This document shows, piece after piece, positions 55,251 through 64,000 of a stretch of DNA of 64,000 nt. Made by a program: the position numbers and the translations under genes. How positions within the stretch are numbered: position 1 is the first letter of the stretch; every line of letters starts with the position of its first letter. Source of the DNA: Cricetomys ansorgei (Eukaryota; Chordata; Mammalia; Rodentia; Nesomyidae); assembly GCA_026225945.1 (NCBI GenBank), contig JAMJFZ010002307.1, positions 6,361,001 to 6,425,000 on the forward strand. Direction: 5' to 3'. Under the pieces are notes generated by a model. That model saw only the letters and a list, made by a program, of their open reading frames with translations. It had not been told where the DNA came from and made no database searches.

Positions 55251-57369
55251 GTTCATATTTTGAGCAAATTAGAGCAGTTTGATATTTTGGGATTAAAAAT
55301 TAAACATTTAAACTAAACAAATTAAAATTCCCCAGAGTGGGGTAATTTCTTTACGCTAATTGGTACAGAGAAACATAATATCTTTGCAAGTTTTGATTTC
55401 TTGTAAAGATTTATTTTCTCTTGACAGCCCCTGTCCCATGAGCAGACACCCCTGGGCTTCTCAACAGACCTTCCGCAAAGCGGCTCCTCTGAGATTCATT
55501 CGTGTTACCTGCAGCCCTGATGCCATCTAAGAAACCTTCCTGACACTTTGGTAACTACACAGTTAATTTTTCTTGAGCAAATAAAATACACATTGATATA
55601 CATATAATGCACGTTATAGATTTCCTTCACGTACCTTGCTTGAACACCCTGACATTTTGTGATGCCTTCAGTATGGAAATCATTTCCTCACTCATTTTGG
55701 AACACCTCTCTATAGGTTGTCCCCTTGCATGTTTGTATAGCTCATAAGTGGAGGTTATGACTACCTTTGCTCTAGACTGTCTTTGCAAAGGTATTTGTGC
55801 AGCCAACAACCTTGGAAGATAGTGCTTCTTTCTAGAGCAGAAGATAGATTTCTATACAGTCAGCACAATAAAGATAATGGGCTCCTATGTAGTAAATGTC
55901 ACTTCATTTCCTTGTAGCATATTCTAAAATATGTGAGTCTGTTCAATTCTTGTTTTCTTAGCTGTGATTAAAAGTTTCTTATATGAACAAGATCACCTGG
56001 CCCCTTTTACATGGGCTCTCTATGAATAGGTTGGCAAGGAGGACAAATGCCACCCTGAAGGTCACATCGCTTGCTTTGCTGTAATAAATAGCCCTTTGTT
56101 TCTGACTTAAGAATCTTGGATCCTCTGCCAGAAGCCATGGCAGTCTGATTTGTTAATGTACAAGCAGGATGGCAGCTCATGTCTCACAGTAACCCATGAA
56201 TTTTTCAAAGCTATTAGAGAACCAACCAGAGCCCTTTTGCAGAAACATTGAAAAGAGGGAGAGAAAGCTTAAGTAATCAGTGAGACAGCGTTTCAGGCTT
56301 ACCTGTAAAGAAAGGGAATCCCAAAATTTCTCTGCACCTGAATAGAATTCTACAAATGAGCCAATGGAAAAAGTAGAAAAAAGTACAACAAAACCTCCTC
56401 GTACCTTCCTAAGAGACAAACACTGCACCTAGGATGTTTCCTGTACACATTGAAAGAACCATTGAACTAATTCAGTGGGGTTTGTTGTTCCAAAGGTCAA
56501 GAAGCTGAGCTTCTGCTTAGTAAGGTCTTCACAGCACAGTTACACACGGTCTTTACTGAGTGCTGCTCCACATGTAAGATTGTTGGTTACTATAGGAAAC
56601 TGACCCTAACTTTTCACTTATCTCAATGGGTAGTTAAAAATTTCCTTTTGAGCTTAACGGATGAGTCTACAACCAGCCAGTGATCTGGTTTTCAAGAGAG
56701 AAAAATAGTCTGAGAAGCTCCTGAGGAACATGGAACACGTGTTCTTAATGATTCTTTGCTGGGGAATTGAACTCACCAGCTCAGGCTCTGGACCTGAAGT
56801 TAGCACTTGAAAGATGGAGAGAGTGCCATCAGAGGACTGAGTCAGGGTATTTTTTATTCCTTTTAATTCTAGAAGCATAAAAACCACGAATGCCTGCTGT
56901 CACCCAAGATCAGGAGTAACACTGACAACTACACAGTACTGAGTCATTTTCCAGGTTTAAAATAAATCTGTGTTTCAAAAGTAGAATGTTATGGTACAAA
57001 TCAGCTGCGTAACTAAGGGCATGTAAAGGCCAGCCCTGCTGTACTTGAGAATAAATGTCATTTAGTCAGAAGTATGAGCCTACCTTTAAGAAAAAGGGAC
57101 TGTCATTTAGATCTGGAATGTAATTGTCCAAGGAAGCTGGTCAGTTACATCAGTGGATTACAGGATCCTAACCCCATGGGTGGTATAGAGGGTCAGTGTT
57201 ATCTGAGAAGATATGAGCGTGGCTGCAAAAATTAAAATTCATGCCTCTGTGTAAGGGGAGGGTCTCACGGACACCAGTTCCCCACTCTGCTTCTCACCTA
57301 CTCAAGGAATGGAAGACAAAATAAGAATGATTTGAAGACAAAACAGTCTTGTGTTGGAAGGTGGAATGC
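55251..57369. other. Repeat-poor ~2.1 kb interval
   Basis: The longest stretch without a repeat I can name. The frames are under 85 codons (minus 55627-55809, 56177-56428, 56654-56887) and resemble nothing known. It may be unique sequence with conserved non-coding content, or repeats too old to recognise. Confidence 0.5.
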
Positions 57370-57805
57370 AAGATACTAGAGGAGAAAAGCAATTGTCAGT
57401 CTTACAATGGTGCAATGGCAGCATGAATGTCATGGGGATAGCCAACTAGTCTACAGTTTAGTATCCAACTCCATAAGATGAAACCCATAACTGTCACTGT
57501 TAGCAGGGCCCAGAAACCTGAAGCAAGACAGCTCATAGACCCTAGAGGCTAACCTACTACTATTATACTGCAAGATAAACATAGCATTTATGAACTCTTA
57601 ACGGTTTATTGCTATACCTATAGATTAGTGCCTCCCTCAACCCTCAGCTCTCAGGAGAGAAGCATCATGGATTGGACTGGATGGGTTTAAAAGAAAATGT
57701 GGAAACAAGCAGGGAAGGAGGAGGGATCTTGGATGAGAGAGTGACTGAATGTGACCAAAATACAGTGCACGAAATTCTAAAAGGATCAATAAAAGTGTAA
57801 AAGCA
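57370..57805 (+). mobile_element. Lx-type L1 3' UTR
   Basis: 'tggtgcaatggcagcatgaa', 'ccataagatgaaacccataa', 'gctaacctactactattata', 'tatagattagtgcctccctc', then a jump to the terminal part 'cacgaaattctaaaaggatc' and 'aataaaagtgtaaaag'. A deletion of the middle of the UTR is evident near 57665. Confidence 0.88.
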
Positions 57806-58061
57806 TGTATGAAGTACATCGCTAGAAGGCCATGTGATTTCTTATCTGTGGTTGAACAAAAGAACATGACAATCTCCACTGTTTCCTTGGCACCACAGTG
57901 AGCCCTGTCTGGTCCTCACTATAAGTAATCTGAATACCCACCTTTTTTGGAATCACTGTTTACTGGTCAGGAGGCTGCTCCGAAGAACTCATAGGAGCGT
58001 GTGGTCACAGGGCTGACACACTGATAGCCATGCTAATTAATTTTGCTCTGTCTAATACTCA

Positions 58062-58235
58062 AGATTAGAGCCCAGTGATAAGACAGTTGCCACCAAGCCT
58101 GAGGACCTACGACCCATCTCCAGAACCCATATGAGAAGTCTCTTGGATCCTGTCACCTGATCTCCACACATGGACTACGGCACAAGTGTACCCATCACGA
58201 CAGATAAATAGACCAAAAGAAAAGAAATGACAAGG
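58062..58235 (+). mobile_element. B2-family (B3-like) SINE
   Basis: 'gccaccaagcctgaggacct', 'cccatctccagaacccatat' and 'gtcacctgatctccacacat'. Confidence 0.87.
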
Positions 58236-59021
58236 GAGATTTAAAGAACATTGAAAACTTGATTGCCTCTCCCCTTCCCCCTTTCTCCCTCCCCAGAGAC
58301 AATACACTTTTGTGGTCATTTTACAACCTTGCTATATCAGTCACTGTATTTTACTTTCTCTTACACTTTCTTTTTTAAAGCTTCACAATTCTTGTTTGCT
58401 CTTTGTGTTCGATAAATTTTTAGCATGTGTTTCACAGACATGCTATGTTTTTTGTTTTTGTTTTGTTTTGTTTTTCTACAAAGCTACATTGTTCAACCTT
58501 TAAAAATTCTATCCTATCATCATTGAAAGGTTAAAGCAATAACATGTAAGGCCAACCTTTGACCTAAAGATATATGGCTAAAGGTTATTCAATAAACGTG
58601 GAAAAACTTTTACGTTTGGTTGACCATGTACATTTTTTTGTGGCACTGTCTGCTGCTCTTCTCTGTTTGTTTTGAAAAAATCACCTTTAATTCTGCTATG
58701 TTTAAGGAGCCCTTGACTCTCAGGTTATGGCCCACTGGTAGGAGCTCAGTCTCTTATGGCTTTGTCATCTGACCTTACCTGTAGTCTCCTATCAGTCTCT
58801 GCTTTCCAAATCCTATCATCAGGCCCCTAAGACGAATGTGCTAGTGAAGTACTCTAATGAAAAGCAATGCAGCCCCGAGGGCAGATTCCCACACAGCCCT
58901 CTTGAATGACGGCTGACATCTCTGCCATAGACCTTGCTGCATAGGCCTGGGTATCTGAAGGTACCTTTACCTTGTCTCTCCCCTGAACTCACCAGGTTTT
59001 AACATTCCATGGTGATGTGCT
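58236..59021. other. Unassigned ~0.8 kb interval
   Basis: CT-rich patch at 58264-58296 and a (GTTTT)n run near 58455. No family recognised. Confidence 0.45.
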
Positions 59022-59112
59022 GAGCATGATGGTACACACCTGTAAACCCAGTGTTTTGGAGTCTGAAGCGGGGAGATCACAATTTCTGGACCAACTTGGG
59101 CTATAAGAAATC
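59022..59112 (+). mobile_element. B1 SINE fragment
   Basis: 'gctgagcatgatggtacaca', 'cctgtaaacccagtgttttg' and 'cttgggctataagaaatctt' in B1 order. Confidence 0.8.
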
Positions 59113-59126
59113 TTGTTTTGAATTAG

Positions 59127-59148
59127 TTTTTTTTTTTTTTTTTTTTTT
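59127..59148. repeat. Poly-T run
   Basis: 22 T where the B1 should have an A-rich tail. Confidence 0.93.
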
Positions 59149-59289
59149 AAAAAAGGAGTTTCATGCCATCGGAATATGCCACTCATTTCTTTCTAAATCC
59201 TCAGCCTTCTCCAGTCACTGTCTTCAACAAAATGAAGCACTGAGTACTTAGTTTTGCTTCAATCCTGCTTCTCATATTCTCTATTTAAC

Positions 59290-60215
59290 GCAATCCTCAG
59301 TCCTTCTGGCCCCATGTCTCCTGAAACAGCTCTCCTTGACATAAGTGTAACCTCCCACTGCTACATGTTTTGCTGAGTCTTCTGTTCTGCTATCCTGGTA
59401 TCTTTGACCGTATTTACAACTATGGCTTTATCTTCCTTAAAATATCTCTATCACTTGGCTTGCAGATACCAACTTCTCCTGCTTCATCTCCAATGTGTCT
59501 GTACATTCTCTCTGGTTTTCTCTTTAATCCCACAGTGGCTGAGTCTTTGGCCCCCTCTTATCTAGCACCCAGGACCTCCCTCAGAGAACTCATCCAGCCT
59601 CAGATCTTTAAATACCACCTCTAAGCTGATGACTGATCAGGCCTGGACACTACCTTGAGTTTAAGGACACCCCCCCTCCCCTGCCTCATAGCTAACCACT
59701 TATGCCGTGTCTCCAAAAGGAACTCCTGACCTCCAAAACCACCTTCTCCTCCTCCAGCCTTCCCACTTCAGTGGTAATTCTGTCTTCCCAGTTGCTCAGG
59801 CCAAGAAGCTCTGTGGGACCATTGACCTGTCCCTGTCTTTTCTACCACATATCAAGTCCCTTGACAACTATTAGCAATTCTATTTCTAATGTACATCAAG
59901 AAAATAGCCACTTTTTACAGATTTACTACTAATAGCTCAGCCAGACACAACCCCTTACCTGAATCATTGTAACAGCTTCTACCCACACTTCACACATACA
60001 CACACACAGACACACACAGACACACACACACACAGACACACACACACACACACACACGTGCGCACGCAAGTAGTGAAGACAATTTGTAAAGCATACAACC
60101 TCAATTTGTTCATTCTTCTGCTCAGAGCCCACTGATAGTTTTCCAGTCTCAGAAAATTCTAGGCCTTGAGGGTCAGATTCTGTCCATCCTATCTCTCTGA
60201 CTTTATACCAGTAAT
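59290..60215 (+). mobile_element. L2 (CR1-like LINE) reverse-transcriptase remnant
   Basis: A long, very old L2 piece. In order: 'ctcctgaaacagctctcctt' (59320s), 'ggtatctttgaccgtattta' (motif A region), 'tctctggttttctctttaat', 'gcctcagatctttaaatacc' leading to Y-H-L-stop-A-D-D (59613-59633), 'aaggaactcctgacctccaa', 'agttgctcaggccaagaagc', 'cctgaatcattgtaacagct' (the L-D-Y-C-N block), and after a CA tract 'cagagcccactgatagtttt'. It is inactive, with multiple stops and frameshifts. The length is unusual for an L2 in a rodent. Confidence 0.78.
59997..60058 (+). repeat. (CA)n microsatellite inside the L2
   Basis: CA units with regular GA interruptions, lying between two collinear L2 parts, so it grew within the old LINE. 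Confidence 0.96.
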
Positions 60216-60329
60216 CGTTGCATTGCTAAAACTGAATGTCTGATGTTCTACTTGTGGAGAAAGTAGGACTATTGAGCACGTGATTTTGTAAGCTGAAGGT
60301 CATGAGTAAAGATTTTATGGTGAATGGCA

Positions 60330-60530
60330 GACAACAGTGAAGATAAGGGGAGAGAGAACAGGAGTTCCTTCAACAACCTTCACCATAACACTATCTTTCA
60401 CACCCTGTCCCCAGTGACCCAAGGACATCACAGTAGGCCCCATCTGCCACCTCCCAGTATCATCACTCGGAAGGCCAAGTATCAATTAGCAATGGGTTCT
60501 TGGGAAACACCTGATTTCCCTTCAAACCAT
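60330..60530 (-). mobile_element. MaLR LTR fragment
   Basis: 'caccctgtccccagtgaccc', 'ggccccatctgccacctccc' and 'ttggga...ttcaaacc' are the complement of an MT/ORR1-type LTR. Confidence 0.55.
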
Positions 60531-60719
60531 GCATGTACCATTTCCTCTCTTTTGGGATCAGCATTCTTTTTCTACACTTTGGGGGCTTGCACATGAGTTC
60601 ATTTTCAAAAACAGCCCCATCTCCTGCCAAGTATCTCTATCTCTTTCTTCTCCTTCATAATCCTGGCAAGGTGTCAGAGATAGAGGAAGAGGCCAGGTGC
60701 CCACACCCTCCTTTGAGGA

Positions 60720-60826
60720 TCTATCCCTAATGATATAAAACCTCCCAATAGGCCCCAATCTCTTAAAATATCCACCTCTAAAGTATCAAACCGGGGATCA
60801 ACTGCAAACATACTGGCAGCGTGGAG
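60720..60826 (-). mobile_element. MaLR LTR fragment
   Basis: 'aaacctcccaataggcccca', 'atctcttaaaatatccacct' and 'aaccggggatcaactgcaaa' are the reversed 5' part of an MT-type LTR. Confidence 0.6.
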
Positions 60827-60925
60827 ACACCTGCTGCCATGCCTTGCCAACCATGGTGGACTGTATCCCCTCCAACTGTGAGCCCGAACAAAGCCTTCCT
60901 AAGTTGTTTCTTGAGGTAGTGTCTC
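60827..60925 (+). mobile_element. MaLR LTR fragment, 3' half
   Basis: 'cacctgctgccatgccttgc', 'caaccatggtggactgtatc' and 'aactgtgagcccgaacaaag' match the 3' half of MT/MST-type LTRs in sense, facing the piece at 60720-60826. Confidence 0.65.
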
Positions 60926-61189
60926 ATCTTGGTGCTATTGGGAGGTGGTGTGTTGACCTTAATTGCCTTGGATTTATCCCAAAATAAACACCCTAAAATA
61001 GACAATGCAGATGACGCAGTGTTACAACACAAAAGACCTGAGTTCTATCTCCCATAATATGATTAATCATCCCAAGGCTGTCAGAGCATCTCTTGCCTAC
61101 AGTTTTGGGTTCTATGACAGAATTCGATAAAATCTGTCAAACTCAAGCTGTTCTCTTTAAAAAAAAAAAATCAGATTTTAAAATTTAAA

Positions 61190-61385
61190 TTTATTTATTA
61201 TTATCATTTGCACGTGACAGAGAGAAAGCGAGATGGGGAGACAGAGGGAAAGAATGTGCTGCAGTGTGTGCGTGGAGATCGGAGGATAACTGTCAGGAAT
61301 CGGTTCTCTCCTTCCACCATGGGCTCAGGGATTGAACTCAGCTTTGCACAGAGGCACGTTCATCCTGTGTCCCCTCCATCTAACT
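61190..61385 (-). mobile_element. B2-family (B3-like) SINE
   Basis: 'ggataactgtcaggaatcgg', 'ttctctccttccaccatggg' and 'tcagggattgaactcagctt'. The end corresponding to the SINE head is degraded. Confidence 0.87.
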
Positions 61386-61528
61386 TACAAAGCTCACTGT
61401 AAAATTAGAATCATCGTAGTTGAATATCGTCACACCTGACACAGAATGAGCTTAAACTAGATACCATTGTCGACACTTGTGTTTGTGTAATGTGGCTTCT
61501 GACAGCAGAAGGCTTTTGTGCTGCTCTG

Positions 61529-61547
61529 TGTGTGTGTGTGTGTGTTT
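61529..61547 (+). repeat. (TG)n microsatellite
   Basis: About nine TG units, then a T run near 61558. Confidence 0.9.
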
Positions 61548-61557
61548 ATGTGTATAG

Positions 61558-61640
61558 TTTTTTTTTTCATGACAAGAATCTCATGTAGCATAAGTTGCCT
61601 CAAATTTACTATATAGCCAGGGCTGGCCATCTCTTTTTAT
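61558..61640 (-). mobile_element. B1 SINE fragment
   Basis: Poly-T lead, 'catgacaagaatctcatgta' and 'tttactatatagccagggct' match reversed B1. Confidence 0.65.
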
Positions 61641-61642
61641 AT

Positions 61643-61720
61643 ACCTCAGTTTCTTAATCTGTAAAGTGGGGAAATATATTAGGTTCTTAAATATCCACCT
61701 CAGAAATGCATGCTTAATAA
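61643..61720 (+). mobile_element. MIR fragment
   Basis: 'cctcagtttcttaatctgta' followed by 'aagtggggaaatatattagg' is a clear MIR 3' signature. Confidence 0.65.
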
Positions 61721-62027
61721 CCAGTCACCTCCTAGCAAAGTTACTGTCACCACTGTCCCTGGCTTCGTATTCTTTATTGGATTTCTGCATGGTCAGCTCT
61801 GAAGACAGTGACAGAGAAGTCACATTCAGGAAAATGTCTTCAGGGCAGAAAACCACAGGCAAGTCAGAATAATGAGGCAATACAAATAATAAAGTAAACA
61901 AGGCGGACAGCCAAGAATGGACACTCAGAGAGTGGGAAGACATTCAGTGCCCATTTAGAGTTTACAGCTCCTTGCAGATGCTTAGAGACACAGGGACTCT
62001 TTTCTGACAACAGTTAAAAGTTAAAGC
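61721..62027. other. Unassigned interval
   Basis: No repeat or coding pattern recognised. Confidence 0.4.
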
Positions 62028-62068
62028 CAGCCCAGTGAGATGTCTCAGTCATTAAAGGCATTCAGCTT
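62028..62068 (+). mobile_element. B2-family SINE head
   Basis: 'cccagtgagatgtctcagtc' and 'attaaaggca' match the B2/B3 head, then the match ends. Confidence 0.65.
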
Positions 62069-62074
62069 TTAATT

Positions 62075-62140
62075 CAATGTTATCTTTAGCTACATAAAGA
62101 ATTTGAGGCCAGCCAAGGTTATAAAAAAAAAAATTAAGTC
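62075..62140 (+). mobile_element. B1 SINE right end
   Basis: 'tagctacataaagaatttga' and 'ggccagccaaggttat', then an 11-base A run. Confidence 0.75.
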
Positions 62141-62142
62141 AA

Positions 62143-62265
62143 AAGTTGAATGTGTCTACGATCCTAGCACTAGGAGGCAGAGGCAGGAGGATTGCTGCAA
62201 GTTCAAGGCTGGCGTAGGACATATATAAGAACACCATTTCATAAAACAAATTAAAAAGCATGATT
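62143..62265 (+). mobile_element. B1 SINE
   Basis: 'cctagcactaggaggcagag', 'gcaggaggattgctgcaagt' and 'tcaaggctggcgtaggac', then 'ataagaacaccatttca'. Truncated head. Confidence 0.87.
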
Positions 62266-63181
62266 GTTTTACTATAGAATCTCTAAAATGTCAACCATCT
62301 TTCAGCGATGAGCAGCGGTACTGTGGAAATAAAGGTTTTATCACTTACAGGTCTTGGAGGCTTTACAGCACTCCTGACAGCCACACACAGAGGTCAGATA
62401 GTGCAGAGAGAGGGACAGACCCATGGACAGAAATTTCATTAAGGCTGGGAATTTTCTAAGCAGTTTTCTATGAGACATTTCAGTTGGTAGATTTAAAGTC
62501 AGCAGGTGTGGGAAACTGTGCAGTAATGAGAGGTCTGCCCCATTCATGTGTAATATGAGGGGCAGTGGGTCCGGTCATGTATGGAGTGTGTCGAGGGAGG
62601 AGGTCATGGGGAGAAAGCTGTAAGGCTGTAAGGCACAGGGACTCGGCTGAACCACACAGGACTGGAAGCAAGTGTGGAAACAGAAACAATCAGCCAGCAT
62701 GACAGCCTCAGCTTCTTGTCCGAGAAAGTTCAGTTTACTCCCAACATGGATTCCAGGATGACATGAGGTGATGAGATTTTACCACATAAACGTAAACACA
62801 CACATATATAAATGACACTTTACTATCCCAATCCTGTCTTGTGTCATTTTTATCCCATTCAAGTCAATCTGAAGAACCGTGGCAAGATTACAGTGTCCTA
62901 GCCATGAGTCCCATTTTTAAACTTTTGCTATACAATGATGCAACCCTCTGCCATATTCTTTCATATTCACATTTGCCCATAAAATAAAAGGAAATTAGAC
63001 GTTGAAGGGCTGAGTTGCCACAGCGTGGCTTAAAATCCACAGCTCAGTCTTGGTGTGTGAGTGACATGCTCACACATCGATACAAATTCAATTAGAGGAG
63101 ATAGCTGAGTCTGCCACGCAGTCCACAACACAGTAGATGACACCACATTTTGTTTCAAATGCATTAAATAAAAATGGCTCA
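62266..63181. other. Unassigned ~0.9 kb interval
   Basis: No repeat recognised. Minus frames of 68-69 codons at 62341-62689 show no known similarity. Confidence 0.45.
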
Positions 63182-63460
63182 AGGGTTGGGGCTCAGGACA
63201 TATATCATTTCAAAAAGAGCTTGCCTTGCAAGCAGGAGGACCTGAGATTTATTCCCGGAATCCATGTAAAATGTGTGGCGTGGTGGTAGTTCCAACGTTG
63301 GGGATACAGACAGAAGGACCCTTGGGGGTCGCTGGCCAACTGATCCAGGCCAGTGAGCAAGTTCAGTGAGGGGTGGATGGGCTTCCTGGGGGTGACATCT
63401 GAGATTGCCCATGGCCTCCACATTCACGTACACACATGATTTTAAAAATAAAAACAGAGG
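63182..63460 (+). mobile_element. RSINE1 (B4-family SINE)
   Basis: 'gagcttgccttgcaagcagg', 'aggacctgagatttattccc', 'gtgtggcgtggtggtagttc', 'gctggccaactgatccaggc', 'gtgagcaagttcagtgaggg' and a tail from 'cacgtacacacatgatttta'. The 153-codon minus frame (63179-63640) is largely its complement. Confidence 0.85.
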
Positions 63461-63925
63461 AAATGATACACTTATGAAATGAGACCGGTGCCACATCAGC
63501 TGAAGTACAGAAAGCTGCTGGCACAGAGTAGCAGTGGTGCAGAAACACGGCCTCGAACATGCCAAGAACCTGCTCCTTCCCCGATGACTGCTACAAGGCT
63601 CACGTTTCTCTGTTCTGAAGACTCGGCACACTTGGCTCATGATTTGGACAACGTGTCACGAAGACTCAGAACCTTAGGGCATGACTGAGATCCAACAATA
63701 TGAACATTTCAACATCACACTTTCGTTTGCTTATCAGAACGCGTAGTAGAAATCAGACGGATGCAGAATACAACTGAAGTTTGCACAAACTGTAAACACC
63801 TCCACCGTGGGACTGAGATGCTGCCAGCAGAGCTGCGGTCTGAGGCCAGCGGTAGACAGCTGGAAGACCTGCTGATGAGAGCAGTCTAGATGACTTTGAC
63901 ATAAAAAATGGTTTTTATATTTATA
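63461..63925. other. Unassigned interval
   Basis: Slightly richer in CpG than most of the window, but no island, repeat or coding pattern recognised. Confidence 0.4.
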
Positions 63926-63926
63926 A

Positions 63927-63962
<36 letters not shown>

Positions 63963-63982
63963 CGCGCGGGTGCACGCGTGTG
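63926..63982 (+). repeat. (TG)n-(CG)n alternating purine-pyrimidine tract
   Basis: A perfect TG run, then CGCGCGCGCGCGCG, then mixed GTGCACGCGTGTGCATG. A strong Z-DNA candidate, like the tract at 54625-54712. Confidence 0.97.
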
Positions 63983-64000
63983 CATGTGTACCACACACAG

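Noticed and set aside
63179..63640. 153-codon minus frame
   Set aside because: Most of it is the complement of an RSINE1.

Overview
This 64 kb window looks like gene-poor nuclear DNA from a mouse-like (muroid) rodent. The call rests on the repeats: B1, B2/B3, B4/RSINE1 and ID-like SINEs, Lx-type L1 3' UTRs, ERVL-MaLR LTRs of the rodent MT/ORR1 kind, and a URR1 hAT element. I cannot name the species. No bacterial-style operon, tRNA, rRNA, CRISPR array or CpG island was seen. No open reading frame is convincing as a host gene: the longest are 168 codons or less, resemble no family I know, or lie inside repeats.

Layout. 0-13.7 kb: SINEs, microsatellites, two separate minus-strand L1 pieces (1.7-2.6 kb), old MIR fragments, a MER5-like scrap and a probable minus-strand LTR (9.65-10.15 kb). 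13.75-15.78 kb: two collinear ~317 bp repeats enclosing 1.4 kb that includes three ~100 bp tandem units, perhaps a non-autonomous LTR element. 16-20.9 kb: an L1 piece, a complete URR1 with target-site duplication, LTRs and an L1 3' end. 21-28 kb: weak L2 traces, MIR, an MLT1-type LTR, an ~1 kb Lx-type L1 3' end and an L1 copy that appears 5'-inverted. 28-38 kb: B4, MaLR LTRs, SINE-derived microsatellites and another probable LTR. 38-50 kb: a TCTA microsatellite, TA tracts, an LTR with readable CCAAT/TATA/AATAAA signals, an ORR1 LTR inside an L2, and an RSINE1. 51-54 kb: a dense LTR and L1 cluster with a head-to-head LTR junction. 55.25-57.37 kb: the longest repeat-poor interval. 57.4-64 kb: an L1 3' end, a long decayed L2 reverse-transcriptase segment with a stop at its YADD motif, inverted MaLR pieces, SINEs and a terminal TG/CG tract.

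There is no gene system working together here. The content is transposon history plus simple-sequence DNA, many of the microsatellites sitting at the ends of SINEs. I found no credible novel biological system. The best leads are the paired-repeat element at 13.75-15.78 kb, the repeat-poor interval at 55.25-57.37 kb, and several well-preserved insertion records. All repeat names come from recalled consensus sequences without a database search, so subfamily names and borders are approximate.
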